A DNA stretch of 64,000 bases, from the NCBI GenBank assembly GCA_900555555.1, contig USLK01000001.1, positions 1 through 64,000 on the forward strand, written 5' to 3'. The position numbers and the translations under genes are program-made. The notes beneath the pieces were generated by a model that had not been told where the DNA came from, did no database searches, and saw nothing but the letters and a program-made list of their open reading frames with translations. The DNA comes from an uncultured Collinsella sp. (GTDB taxonomy: Bacteria; Actinomycetota; Coriobacteriia; Coriobacteriales; Coriobacteriaceae). The first letter of the stretch is position 1. Every line of letters begins with the position of its first letter. Shown piece by piece: positions 25,839 to 34,577 of this stretch.

Positions 25839-25897
25839 GCGATGTGAAAGGCGAGTTATCGGTCCGTTCGGCACGACCGGGCGGCGCAATCACCTAA

Positions 25898-25926
25898 TTG
25901 CCACGTAAAAACTGCTTTGCTATCTT
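25898..25926 (+). promoter_or_regulatory. Promoter of the serine hydrolase-rnhA run
   Basis: TTGCCA at 25898-25903 and TATCTT at 25921-25926 are separated by exactly 17 bases, 62 bases before the ATG at 25989. Confidence 0.6.
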
Positions 25927-25988
25927 ACAATTCAGTCATGTAAAGCATACGCAGCGTCTTACGGCCGAACCGCATCGATCGAGGAACC

Positions 25989-27167
25989 ATGTCAAGCTCA
26001 CACCGGCAACCATCAGCTCGCAGTCCTCAGCACCGCGCCCTGCCTCCTCGAAGGGACCCCATCGAACCGAACGGCATGATCCGCGGGCAAAGGGTATACG
26101 GGGATATTCCCCGGCCCCGGCACACGTCTCACGCCCAACCGCGGCATTCACCTTACGCTTCGCCCCGCATTGCAACGGGACGCCGATATCAGGAGCCTCG
26201 ACAGCCATACGGACGAGGCTCCCGGCATCTCGCACGCGATCGCAGAGGCATGAATAGCCCTGCAGGGAAGCCGCATATCCTTGCCGCCGCCGCGCTCGGA
26301 CTCATCCTCGTAGCCGGTCTCGTGAATTTGCTCTCCCTTCCCGACAGATCGGAAGCCGAGTCGCCCGCACGCGAAACGATAACGGAGAAAACCGAAGCCG
26401 AGCAAAAAGCCGCCAAGCAGGTCGACAAGCTCAAAGCGACTCAAAAGACCCAACGAAGAAAGGCCGACGAGGCCCAGGAGCGGCTCGATACAGCTGTATC
26501 GGCACTCGAGGAAGACGGCTACACGGTGAGCTACATCATCTGCGACCTCAATTCGGCGAACACGCTCGAATACAATGCCGACGCCATCCACTACTCCGCC
26601 AGCACCATCAAGGCCCCCTTTGTCATCAGCGTCATGGAGGGCGATAGTGGCGACTACATGCGCGCCGCCTACGGTCCGCAGGTGGAGGCCACCCTGGTGA
26701 ATTCGGATAACGAGGCCTATTCGACCCTGCGCAAGGCATATTACAGCCAACCCTACTGGTCCGACTTCTGCGCGCGGGCCCAAGTCGACCCGGAGAACGC
26801 GCATTGGTACAAGCATCTTTCGGTCCGCGAGATGGCCCGGCTCTGGACCACGGCCCACCCCTGGCTCTCGAGCGGGAGCGAAAACGCCCAATGGATCTGC
26901 GACCTGCTCTCGGATTCATATAAATCCCTCATCGATGACCTGGCGGGTCCCGCAGCGCGATCAACTTGGTCAAAAGCCGGTTGGTATGCAGGCGATCCGG
27001 AATTCAACGTCACCTTCAACGCGGGTATCGTCAACGCGGACTTCGGAAGCTATGTCATCTCGGTCGCCATCAGCAAGGGCGGCGATTTCGAAGCGCTGCA
27101 ATCTATCATGGAACCGCTCTTCGACACGTGGAACGCATCGCACCAGCTGCCCGCAGCTGCGGCATAA
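25989..27167 (+). CDS. Membrane-anchored class A beta-lactamase-fold serine hydrolase
   Basis: This 392-residue protein begins with about 90 polar residues rich in Arg and Pro, then one membrane helix at about 95-117, a helical charged linker to about 165, and a hydrolase domain outside the cell. SxxK is S205-T-I-K208. SDN is at 239-241. The third motif is SKAG at 328-331 in place of KTG. These are hallmarks of penicillin-recognising enzymes, so it may be a peptidase or esterase acting on the wall, or a lactamase relative. The ATG at 25989 follows GAGG; an internal ATG at 26250 would remove the cytoplasmic tail and is the alternative start. Confidence 0.8.
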   Translation: MSSSHRQPSARSPQHRALPPRRDPIEPNGMIRGQRVYGDIPRPRHTSHAQPRHSPYASPRIATGRRYQEPRQPYGRGSRHLARDRRGMNSPAGKPHILAAAALGLILVAGLVNLLSLPDRSEAESPARETITEKTEAEQKAAKQVDKLKATQKTQRRKADEAQERLDTAVSALEEDGYTVSYIICDLNSANTLEYNADAIHYSASTIKAPFVISVMEGDSGDYMRAAYGPQVEATLVNSDNEAYSTLRKAYYSQPYWSDFCARAQVDPENAHWYKHLSVREMARLWTTAHPWLSSGSENAQWICDLLSDSYKSLIDDLAGPAARSTWSKAGWYAGDPEFNVTFNAGIVNADFGSYVISVAISKGGDFEALQSIMEPLFDTWNASHQLPAAAA

Positions 27168-27196
27168 TGGGGTTGAACCCGATTGAAAGGAACCTT

Positions 27197-27682
27197 TTGA
27201 AGGTCATCGTCTATACCGACGGCGCGTCGCGCGGCAACCCGGGCCGCGGAGGATATGGCGCCGTCCTCAACTACACCGCGCCCTCCGGCAAACAGCACAC
27301 GCTGGAGCTTTCCGCCGGCTACGAACTCACCACGAACAACCGCATGGAGCTCCTTGGCGTGATAGCGGCGCTCGAATCGCTCAAGCGGCCCTGCGATGTC
27401 GAGATCCATTCCGACTCCCAGTATGTGTGCAGCGCCTTCAACCAGCATTGGGTCGAAGGATGGATCAAGCGCGGCTGGGTCACATCGACCAAGAAGCCCG
27501 TCAAGAACGTCGACCTTTGGAAACGCCTGCTCGAAGCGAAACGCCCGCACAGCGTCAGATTCATATGGGTGAAGGGCCATGCCGGGCACGAGCTCAATGA
27601 ACGCTGCGATGAGCTCGCAACGAAAGCTGCTGACGGCGACGGCCTGCTTATAGACACCGGCTTCGTCAACGGCAACGCCTAG
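27197..27682 (+). CDS. rnhA: Ribonuclease HI
   Basis: This 161-residue enzyme has the RNase HI active-site residues: D8 in YTDGASRGNPG, E51 in MELLGVIAALE, D73 in HSDSQ, and D138 in LNERCDELA with the loop histidine in VKGHAGHELN. It cuts the RNA of RNA-DNA hybrids during replication and R-loop removal. The start is a TTG at 27197, six bases after GAAAGG; no closer ATG fits. It lies 29 bases after the serine hydrolase gene and 36 before the oxidoreductase, in one run. Confidence 0.93.
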   Translation: MKVIVYTDGASRGNPGRGGYGAVLNYTAPSGKQHTLELSAGYELTTNNRMELLGVIAALESLKRPCDVEIHSDSQYVCSAFNQHWVEGWIKRGWVTSTKKPVKNVDLWKRLLEAKRPHSVRFIWVKGHAGHELNERCDELATKAADGDGLLIDTGFVNGNA

Positions 27683-27718
27683 CGTTTCAAGCTATCGCGA
27701 CATAGGAGGCATATCGCT

Positions 27719-28810
27719 ATGATCGGATTCGCCACCATCGGCACCAGCGTCATCACCGCCTCGTTCCTGGAGGCCCTGGCACTCAACAGGGATTGCATCT
27801 TCGTTGGCGCCTATAGCCGCAGCCCGCAAAACGCGCATCGGGTCACCGCCGAACACGGCGGGAGCACGCCCTTCACCTCCCTTGAGCAGATTCTCGGGGA
27901 CCCGCGCGTCGATGCAGTCTATATAGCGAGCCCCAACGCGCTCCACCACGGCCAGGCCCTGCGATGCATCGCCGCCGGCAAGCACGTCCTGATCGAGAAG
28001 CCCGTATGCTCGAACGAGCGCGAGGCGCGCGAGGTTTTCGAGGCTGCACGGCGAGCCGGTGTCGTGGCGCTCGAAGCCATACGGCCCCTGCACGACCCCG
28101 CGTTCTGGCGGATGGCCGATGCCCTCGATGACATCGGTCGCATCCGTCGCGCGTGCCTGCGGTTCGGCAAGTACTCCTCACGCTGCGAAGAGCTCAAGGC
28201 CGGGCGGCGCACCAACATCTTCGACTGCGGCCTTTCGACCGGCGCCCTTATGGATATCGGCATCTACACGGTGGAACCCGCCCTCGCCCTGTTCGGTACG
28301 CCCGATCGCGCCGCCTGCGAGGCCGTCTACTTCGATGAGGCGCTTTGGCCCCTCACGGGCGGAAAGCTCGATGGGGCCGGCACCATCCTCGCAGGCTGGC
28401 CCCACATGTCCGCAACGCTCGAGTATTCGAAGATCACCAATGACCTGCAACCATGCCAGTTCGAGGGCGATGCGGGAACGGCGATCGTCGATTCCATCGC
28501 CACGCCGACCTCGATGCGCCTGGAGCTCCGCGAGGGTGCCGCTGTGGACTCCGCGGGTTATTCCCGCGCGAAAACCTCCACCAAAAAGGTCGAGCTCGAT
28601 GCCGGCGCAAACACGATGGAACACGAGATCGCCGACTTCTGCCAAGCGGTGATCGCCTCCGGCAACGCCATGGACTATATGGAGATCCCCGCGGGTCCGC
28701 GCCGTACGCTTGCCCAATACCAGCAGATAAGCATCGAATCGCTTGCGCTGATCGATGCGATGCGCGCCCAAACGGATATCGTGTTCGCCGCAGACGAGCG
28801 CAACCTATAG
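27719..28810 (+). CDS. Gfo/Idh/MocA-family oxidoreductase
   Basis: This 363-residue protein has an N-terminal Rossmann fold (MIGFATIGTSVITASF), the catalytic-site motif EKPVCSN near 98-104, and a C-terminal half with GALMDIGIYTVEPA. The family oxidises or reduces sugars and related compounds with NAD(P). The substrate is unknown and no sugar pathway lies nearby. The first loop is GTSVIT rather than GxGxxG, an accepted variant in this family. TAGGAGG precedes the ATG. It is followed 12 bases later by an acylphosphatase. Confidence 0.87.
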   Translation: MIGFATIGTSVITASFLEALALNRDCIFVGAYSRSPQNAHRVTAEHGGSTPFTSLEQILGDPRVDAVYIASPNALHHGQALRCIAAGKHVLIEKPVCSNEREAREVFEAARRAGVVALEAIRPLHDPAFWRMADALDDIGRIRRACLRFGKYSSRCEELKAGRRTNIFDCGLSTGALMDIGIYTVEPALALFGTPDRAACEAVYFDEALWPLTGGKLDGAGTILAGWPHMSATLEYSKITNDLQPCQFEGDAGTAIVDSIATPTSMRLELREGAAVDSAGYSRAKTSTKKVELDAGANTMEHEIADFCQAVIASGNAMDYMEIPAGPRRTLAQYQQISIESLALIDAMRAQTDIVFAADERNL

Positions 28811-28822
28811 GAGGATATGGCG

Positions 28823-29236
28823 ATGGGTTGGTACGAATGCCTCAAGCGTCGGTTGGACGAGCAAAAAGACGACGACACGACCGCATCTTGCGAGACAAGC
28901 CCCTGCGAGCGGGCGCTGCACCGCAAGCTCGCAAAGGTGAACGAGGAAGACGGGCATGTCGTCCGACTCAGGTTGCTCTTCAGCGGCGATGTCCAGGGCG
29001 TCGGGTTTCGCTGGACCAACCAGAACGTCGCGCGTCAGCATCATCTCACGGGATGGGTGAAGAATCTTTCGGATGGGACCGTTGCGATGGAGATCCAAGG
29101 CTCCCCCGCCGCCGTCAGCGCCCATCTGGCGCTCATCCACGCCCCATATGCAAAGCTGTCGCGCCGCATCTGGCTGGAAGAGGCCGAAGAGCTGACGGCA
29201 GACACATCGGAACAGGATTTTGACGTGCGCATGTGA
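28823..29236 (+). CDS. Acylphosphatase with N-terminal extension
   Basis: The C-terminal 90 residues form an acylphosphatase: FSGDVQGVGFRW with the catalytic Arg, then GWVKNLSDGTV with the Asn. It hydrolyses acyl phosphates such as carbamoyl or acetyl phosphate. Before it lie about 45 residues (137 in all, against the usual 90) that are charged and helical with no known domain. AGGAGG is eight bases before the ATG at 28823; an ATG at 28817 would be too close. It ends the four-gene run that starts with the serine hydrolase. Confidence 0.88.
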   Translation: MGWYECLKRRLDEQKDDDTTASCETSPCERALHRKLAKVNEEDGHVVRLRLLFSGDVQGVGFRWTNQNVARQHHLTGWVKNLSDGTVAMEIQGSPAAVSAHLALIHAPYAKLSRRIWLEEAEELTADTSEQDFDVRM

Positions 29237-29287
29237 AGCGGCGACCCTTCCATCTGCTACTTGCAAGCCATCATGTTATCTGTTCAA

Positions 29288-29308
29288 ATGTTACTTGATT
29301 AGTATCAT
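29288..29308 (+). promoter_or_regulatory. Dyad before the Fur-family gene
   Basis: ATGTTACT and AGTATCAT pair in seven of eight positions around TGATT, 18 bases before the ATG. Fur-family genes are often autoregulated, so this is a candidate operator; it does not match a classic Fur or PerR box. Confidence 0.45.
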
Positions 29309-29325
29309 GCTTGAGCGGAGCGACC

Positions 29326-29754
29326 ATGTCGGCAACAGGAAATCAACCCATTCAACGTCGCAACACGCGCCAGCGCGCTCTCGTGCTGGCCGCCGTGCAG
29401 GACCGCTGCGACCACCCTACCGCTGACGCGATCTACGAGGGCATCCATGCCATCGACGAACGCATCAGCCGTGCGACGGTCTACCGTAATCTCAACCTGC
29501 TGGCAGAAGAGGGCTCGATCAGAATCGTCAAGACCCCGCACGGGTCCCGATTCGACCTGCGCTGCGATTGCCACGCCCATGTCCAGTGCTCGCTGTGCAA
29601 ATGCGTGGTCGATGCCGAGCTCCCGATCGGCGACGGGCTCGATACCGCGGTCGCCGAGCTCACGGGCTACACCATAACAAACCACGAAATACTGTTCGAG
29701 GGACTGTGCCCCGCATGCCAAGCCCGCATCGGGCAAAAACGCGCCATCGCATAG
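29326..29754 (+). CDS. Fur-family metal or peroxide regulator
   Basis: This 142-residue protein has a winged-helix domain with SRATVYRNLNLLAEEG, the Fur recognition helix. A dimerisation domain follows with the structural-zinc pairs C88-x2-C91 and C128-x2-C131. A second region with His and Cys (CDCHAHVQC at 80-88) may be the regulatory metal site. It could be PerR, Fur or Zur; the residues do not decide. The ATG at 29326 follows GGAG, and a TTG at 29311 is a less likely start. It has a strong terminator. A stress or metal role fits the metal and oxidative genes in the window. Confidence 0.88.
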   Translation: MSATGNQPIQRRNTRQRALVLAAVQDRCDHPTADAIYEGIHAIDERISRATVYRNLNLLAEEGSIRIVKTPHGSRFDLRCDCHAHVQCSLCKCVVDAELPIGDGLDTAVAELTGYTITNHEILFEGLCPACQARIGQKRAIA

Positions 29755-29788
29755 CAGACGGGTCGCAGCACACGCCGCGACCCGTCTG
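29755..29788. terminator. Terminator between Fur-family gene and tgt
   Basis: CAGACGGGTCGC pairs perfectly with its complement around a ten-base loop, starting on the stop codon of the Fur gene and followed by AAAAG on the right. It serves convergent genes. Confidence 0.75.
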
Positions 29789-29807
29789 AAAAGCCTGTAC
29801 CTAGACC

Positions 29808-30947
29808 CTAGAAGTCACGTGCCGCCGGGCTGTTCATCCACTCATCCTGGAACTCGGCGTAGCGGCCCTCGATGATGGCCACGCGGGCGCGGCGCATGAG
29901 GTCGAGCAGATAATAGATGTTATGCTCGGACAGCAGGATGCCGCCGAGCATCTCCTTCTGCGACACCATGTGGCGGATGAGCGCGCGGGTATAGCCGCCC
30001 GTGCACACCGGGCAGGTGCACTTCTCATCGATGGGGCGATCGTCTTTGGCGTACTTGGCGTTCTTGAGGTTCATGCGGCCCTCGCTGGAAAACGCCGTGC
30101 CCATGCGGCCGGTGCGCGTGGGGAGCACGCAGTCGAACATATCCACGCCCACGCCCACGGCGCGCACCAGCGTGGTGGGGTTGCCCACGCCCATGAGGTA
30201 GCGCGGCTTGCTGCGCGGCATGTACTCGGATACGAGCGGCGTCAGGCTCTCGAACATGGTCTCGTGGTCCTCGCCCACCGAATACCCGCCGATACCGTAG
30301 CCCGGGAAATCGCCCGTCTCCTCAAGATGCTTGAGCGAGCGCAGGCGCAGGTCAAGGTGCATACCGCCCTGCACGATGCCGAACAGGGCCTGGTCGTCGC
30401 GCGTATGGGCCTTGTAGCAGCGCTCCGCCCACATGCTGGACAGCTCAACCGCACGCTCCACGAACTTGCGGGTGGCCGGATACCCCGGGCACTGGTCAAG
30501 CTGCATGCAGATATCGCTACCGAGCTTCATGGCGATGTCCATGTTGTCCTCGGGCGTCCAGAACACGTGGCTGCCGTCGTAGTCGGTGGCGATGAAGCGC
30601 ACGCCCTCGTCGGTGAGCTTGACGGCATCCGAATGGCTGAAGATCTGGAATCCGCCGGAATCGGTGAGGATGGGGCCGTGCCAGTTCATGAACTTATGCA
30701 AGCCACCCAGCTCGGCGATGGTGCTGGCGGAGGGGCGCATCTCCAGATGATAGGTGTTGGCGAGCACGATCTGGACACCGAGCTGCTTGACGGTCTCGGT
30801 GGGTATGCCCTTCACGTTGGCCTTGGTGCCCACGGGCATGAAGATCGGGGTCTCGATATCGCCGTGCGGCGTATGCAACAGGCCCGCACGGGCATGTGTC
30901 CTGGGGTCCTCGGCAATGACCTCGTATTTGAACAGGGACTGATCCAT
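29808..30947 (-). CDS. tgt: tRNA-guanine transglycosylase
   Basis: This 379-residue enzyme swaps the wobble guanine of tRNAs with GUN anticodons for preQ1 or queuine. It has DSGGFQIFS with the catalytic Asp, FGIVQGG, the nucleophile region DMFDCVLPTRTGRMG, and the zinc site CTCPVCTGGYTRALIRH. Length and motifs are normal for the bacterial enzyme. AAAGGA precedes the ATG. queA and queH lie 2.3-4.2 kb away on the same strand, separated by two unknown genes. Tgt, QueA and QueH together make queuosine from preQ1. Confidence 0.95.
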   Translation of the reverse strand: MDQSLFKYEVIAEDPRTHARAGLLHTPHGDIETPIFMPVGTKANVKGIPTETVKQLGVQIVLANTYHLEMRPSASTIAELGGLHKFMNWHGPILTDSGGFQIFSHSDAVKLTDEGVRFIATDYDGSHVFWTPEDNMDIAMKLGSDICMQLDQCPGYPATRKFVERAVELSSMWAERCYKAHTRDDQALFGIVQGGMHLDLRLRSLKHLEETGDFPGYGIGGYSVGEDHETMFESLTPLVSEYMPRSKPRYLMGVGNPTTLVRAVGVGVDMFDCVLPTRTGRMGTAFSSEGRMNLKNAKYAKDDRPIDEKCTCPVCTGGYTRALIRHMVSQKEMLGGILLSEHNIYYLLDLMRRARVAIIEGRYAEFQDEWMNSPAARDF

Positions 30948-31062
30948 GTTTGATCCTTTGGTCGCGCGGCTCCGCCGCGGGTTCGCTTAGGTTGCCATTG
31001 TACTATCTGCCGAATAGGTTGCCGAACGACACGAAAAACGAGCGCAAACGAAGACGGCGTAG

Positions 31063-31524
31063 CTACTCGACGGCACCAGGCAAGCCGCTATCGTCCCCCG
31101 ATCGGTTGGGGCGCTGGAGGGACTGGAGCCGGGAGCGGACATCCTCGCACTGGGCGATCGCATCTGCCACGCGGCGGCGAGCCTCCCCGATCTTCTGCTG
31201 CACCAGCATGTCGACGAAGGCGTTATCGAACAGGAAATCCGCGAACGACATAAAGCCGTCCATGTCCACGCCGATACCGGCGAACCCCTCGACATCGCGC
31301 AGCTCATCGGAGAGCCTCGTCAATGCGCGCTGCGCCTGCTCCAGCTCGAACTGCGCAGCCTCGAGCTTGCCGTGCTTGATAAGCGTCACGAACCCGCCAC
31401 CACCGAACATGTCGAACAGGCCCCAGTTGCCGGCGCTCTTAAACTGCCGCGCCGCCGCCTCGAGATGCTGCTGGGCCCCATCGACCGCACGCAGGGCCTC
31501 TTCGATCTCTATCTCCTGGCTCAT
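31063..31524 (-). CDS. Conserved helical protein of unknown function
   Basis: This protein of about 153 residues is largely helical. A Gly-rich block near 35-45 reads WGLFDMFGGGGFVTLIKH, and a later block reads FMSFADFLFDNAFVDMLVQQKI. I recall similar proteins of unknown function in Firmicutes but cannot name a family. It has no signal peptide or membrane helix. It starts at 31524 or three codons earlier; neither has a good ribosome site. It lies 115 bases before tgt on the same strand and is divergent from the coiled-coil gene. Confidence 0.7.
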   Translation of the reverse strand: MSQEIEIEEALRAVDGAQQHLEAAARQFKSAGNWGLFDMFGGGGFVTLIKHGKLEAAQFELEQAQRALTRLSDELRDVEGFAGIGVDMDGFMSFADFLFDNAFVDMLVQQKIGEARRRVADAIAQCEDVRSRLQSLQRPNRSGDDSGLPGAVE

Positions 31525-31747
31525 CCCGACCATCCAATCATCTACCAGGGAACCTTATTGGCTGCCATTATCGCACAGAACGTCTCCAAACCCGCATGGT
31601 CGGATGCGGACCGCACCCGATACATATAAGCGGCTACGCGCTTATCCGCGTTTCATTTTTGTTGCCCTTGCAAATAGGCACGCGGGACAAGCCATGCGGC
31701 ATACAATGGAAAGCCAAAGTAGAGCGAGAACCCGGGAGGCGCGAAGC

Positions 31748-33184
31748 ATGACCGAACATGAGTCAATTGAACAGACAGGGCACAGCGACGACGATGCCCT
31801 GACCGCCAGCAGCCTCCCGAGCTTTCTTCAGGGCCCTCATGAGGTGTACGACGCACCGGAAGAGAACGGCACCGACTCTGAGGTCGAGACCGATAATCAG
31901 CCAGACGATAAGGCGGAAGGCGAACCGCAGTGCGGGGAAACATGCACCCCGGAGTCGGACATCTCCCCGGAAGAAAGCGCCGAAAGCGATGCGGAGCAGT
32001 CCGACCGGCAAGACGAGCCGTCCCTCCCCGCGGCCACGGCGCGTGCGCTCAGCTCATTTCTTTCCGATGGCGTTCAGGGCGTCAAAGCCGTCAACGCCGC
32101 CCGCAAAGCCCGCTCCGACGCCCAAGCCGAACTCGAACGCCTGGAGCGCTCGATCGCGCAGCAACGCATCGAGCTCGATCACCGCACGGGCATAGAGGCG
32201 AGATACGAGGATATCCTTCGCGACGAAAAGGCCCGCAAGGCCGCAGCCCTCACCCAAAAGGAATCGGCATCGGCCGAGAAGGCGCGACTCGAAGCCGAGG
32301 CCGCCCGACTCAAAGAACAGCTCGAGGCCATGAAGAACGAAGACGATGCGACCGAGCGGCGCCTCAAGTCGGCGCTCGATGCCGCAAGCGCCAAGGAGGC
32401 CTCCGAACGCGAGTCGGGAGCGCGGCTGCAGAGGCGCGTCGACGATGCCACGCGCAATCTCGATCGGGCGAAACGCGACCGCGCCGAAGGCGTCGAGGCC
32501 GCACAGAAGGCGATGGAGAGCGCACGGGCGCATCTCGATACACTCAAGGCCGAATACACGGAACTGCAGCGCAACCCGTCTGCAAACCCCGCAGAATACA
32601 CCGTGCGCACCAACGAGCTGCAAGTGGAGATCTCCGACGCCGCAGAAGCCCTGCGCAACGCCCAGGGCGAGCTTCCGCGCGTCGACCGAGACACGGAGCT
32701 GTCCATCGATGCCGCCGCGGCGGCGCTCAGAGAGGCCAAAAAGCCCATCGACCGCGCCAAAAAGCAGTTCGATGAGGCGGCGGGCGCGGTCGATAGGGCG
32801 CGGGACGCATACGAGGACGCCCGCGAGGACGCGGACGCACGCCAAAAGGAGCTGCGCCGCCAGATCGCAGAGCGGACCAAGGGGGCAAAGGAGCAGGAGA
32901 AGCGGGCCCAAGCCGCACAGTCGGAAGCGGACGCAGCGCAGGCAGCGATCGATGAGGCGGAGGAAATCCACGCCCACCCCGAGCTCACGGCGCAGATAGA
33001 AGGCGCCCTTGAGAACGACACGGCAGAACATGCGGATCGCGCACGGGAGGTCGAAGAGCTTGCAAGCGCCGAACGGACCGTTCGCGATCAGACCCGTGGA
33101 ACGCGCCTCAGATTCATCAGCGCCGTCGTGAGCATCATCGTGTTCCTCGTGTTGATGCTCGCCTGGACCTTCATAGCCCGCTAA
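31748..33184 (+). CDS. Tail-anchored coiled-coil protein of unknown function
   Basis: This 478-residue protein has an acidic disordered N-terminus of about 95 residues, then about 340 residues of heptad-rich Ala, Glu, Lys and Arg sequence typical of a long coiled coil. One hydrophobic helix follows at the very end (ISAVVSIIVFLVLMLAWTFIA), so it is probably anchored with its bulk in the cytoplasm. GGGAGG precedes the ATG at 31748. It resembles cytoskeletal or scaffold-like proteins only by composition; the function is unknown. It is convergent with queA, with a strong terminator between. Confidence 0.82.
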   Translation: MTEHESIEQTGHSDDDALTASSLPSFLQGPHEVYDAPEENGTDSEVETDNQPDDKAEGEPQCGETCTPESDISPEESAESDAEQSDRQDEPSLPAATARALSSFLSDGVQGVKAVNAARKARSDAQAELERLERSIAQQRIELDHRTGIEARYEDILRDEKARKAAALTQKESASAEKARLEAEAARLKEQLEAMKNEDDATERRLKSALDAASAKEASERESGARLQRRVDDATRNLDRAKRDRAEGVEAAQKAMESARAHLDTLKAEYTELQRNPSANPAEYTVRTNELQVEISDAAEALRNAQGELPRVDRDTELSIDAAAAALREAKKPIDRAKKQFDEAAGAVDRARDAYEDAREDADARQKELRRQIAERTKGAKEQEKRAQAAQSEADAAQAAIDEAEEIHAHPELTAQIEGALENDTAEHADRAREVEELASAERTVRDQTRGTRLRFISAVVSIIVFLVLMLAWTFIAR

Positions 33185-33198
33185 ACCGCTTCATATGC

Positions 33199-33239
33199 AA
33201 TCCGGGCCGGTCACCCGCAAGAGATGACCGGCCCGGATT
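33199..33239. terminator. Terminator between coiled-coil gene and queA
   Basis: A perfect 15-base stem (AATCCGGGCCGGTCA with its complement) around an 11-base loop lies between convergent genes. The right flank is TTG. Confidence 0.85.
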
Positions 33240-33282
33240 TGCTTATCCGCTCGCGAGCGCCCGCGGCGCGCGTGAGCGAAGG

Positions 33283-34509
33283 CTACTCGATCAGCATGGC
33301 ATCACCGAAGCTGAAGAAGCGATAGCGCTGGCGCACGGCCTCCTCATAGGCATCGATGATCTGATCGCGGGTGGCCAGGGCGCTCACGAGCATCATGAGC
33401 GTGGAGCGCGGCACGTGGAAGTTGGTGATGAGCGCATCGACCACGTGATAGGTTGATCCCGGCATGAGATACAGGTTGGTGGTCGCATCGGCGCGCGCCA
33501 CGATATCGCCCTCGCCCGTCACCTTGGCGGAATCGGCCGCGTCCTCGAAGCGCAGCGCCGTGACCGCCGGATCGCTCGCGGGGGCGGCGGCCTCCCATGC
33601 GCTCTCCAGCGAGCGGACGGCCGTGGTCCCCACGGCGATCACACGGTGGCCGGCGGCCTTGGTGGCGTGTACAGCGTCCACGACCTCCTGCGGCACGTGG
33701 TAGCGCTCGGTGTGCATCTTGTGCTCGGTGGGATCGTCCTCGTCCACCAGGCGGAACGTGTCGATGCCCACCTCGAGCTCGACCGTTGCCCAGCCGCAGC
33801 CCTTAGCCTTGATGCGCTCGATGAGCTCGGGGGTGAAGTGCAGGCCGGCTGTGGGCGCGGCCGCGGAATGCTCTTCGCTCATGGCGTACACGGTCTGATA
33901 CTTCTCGGGATCGCCCTCGTAGCTGGTGATGTAAGGCGGCAGCGGCACATGGCCGGCGGCATGGATGGCCTGGTCGAGCGTGCGGGGCGTGCCGTCGGCG
34001 TTGGCGCCCTGCGGCTCGAAGCGCACGATGCGCCCGCCCTTGCTCTCGGGGATGAAGTCGACGATCTCGGCGGTGAGCACCACGGGGCTCGTCTCGGGGG
34101 CGAGCAGGCCGCCCTCGCGGTACTCGATGCGATTGCCGGGCTTGAGGCGCTTGCCGGGGTTGACCAGGCACTCCCACACATGCCCCATGGGGTCGAGATC
34201 CTCGCGGCGCTTGAGCAGCAGCGTCTCGGACACGCCGCCCGTCTGCTCCTTGTGACCGACCAGGCGTGCCGGCATGACGCGCGTCTGGTTGGCGACCAAC
34301 AGGTCGCCGGGCTCCAGGTAGTCCAGGATGTCATAGAAATGCCTGTGCTCGACGAAGCCGCCGTGCTCCAGCGCGACGGCATCCGGGCCGCACTGGGCGG
34401 CCTCGCCCGCGCGGTGCAGGACCAGCAAGCGGCAGGAGTCGCGCGGCTCGGCCGGAGCCTGGGCGATCAGCTCGTCGGGCAGCTCGTAATCGAAATCATC
34501 GGTGCGCAT
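33283..34509 (-). CDS. queA: S-adenosylmethionine:tRNA ribosyltransferase-isomerase
   Basis: This 408-residue protein makes epoxyqueuosine from preQ1-tRNA and SAM. Conserved blocks include DDFDYELPDELIAQAPAEPRD at the N-terminus, NQTRVMPARL, GLHFTPELIERI, YHVP and the C-terminal NFHVPRSTLMMLVSA. It is about 50 residues longer than most QueA proteins, mainly through a variable insert. It lies 68 bases after queH on the same strand and is the last gene of that unit. Confidence 0.95.
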   Translation of the reverse strand: MRTDDFDYELPDELIAQAPAEPRDSCRLLVLHRAGEAAQCGPDAVALEHGGFVEHRHFYDILDYLEPGDLLVANQTRVMPARLVGHKEQTGGVSETLLLKRREDLDPMGHVWECLVNPGKRLKPGNRIEYREGGLLAPETSPVVLTAEIVDFIPESKGGRIVRFEPQGANADGTPRTLDQAIHAAGHVPLPPYITSYEGDPEKYQTVYAMSEEHSAAAPTAGLHFTPELIERIKAKGCGWATVELEVGIDTFRLVDEDDPTEHKMHTERYHVPQEVVDAVHATKAAGHRVIAVGTTAVRSLESAWEAAAPASDPAVTALRFEDAADSAKVTGEGDIVARADATTNLYLMPGSTYHVVDALITNFHVPRSTLMMLVSALATRDQIIDAYEEAVRQRYRFFSFGDAMLIE

Positions 34510-34577
34510 GGGGCGCCTCCGTCCTCAACTGCTTCTATTGAAAGCCAATGGGTTAGTCAACGCCCAATCATACTACG

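Noticed and set aside
30950..31747. An upstream extension of the coiled-coil gene
   Set aside because: The Ser- and Arg-rich extension is antisense to the helical unknown gene; the ATG at 31748 has a good ribosome site.
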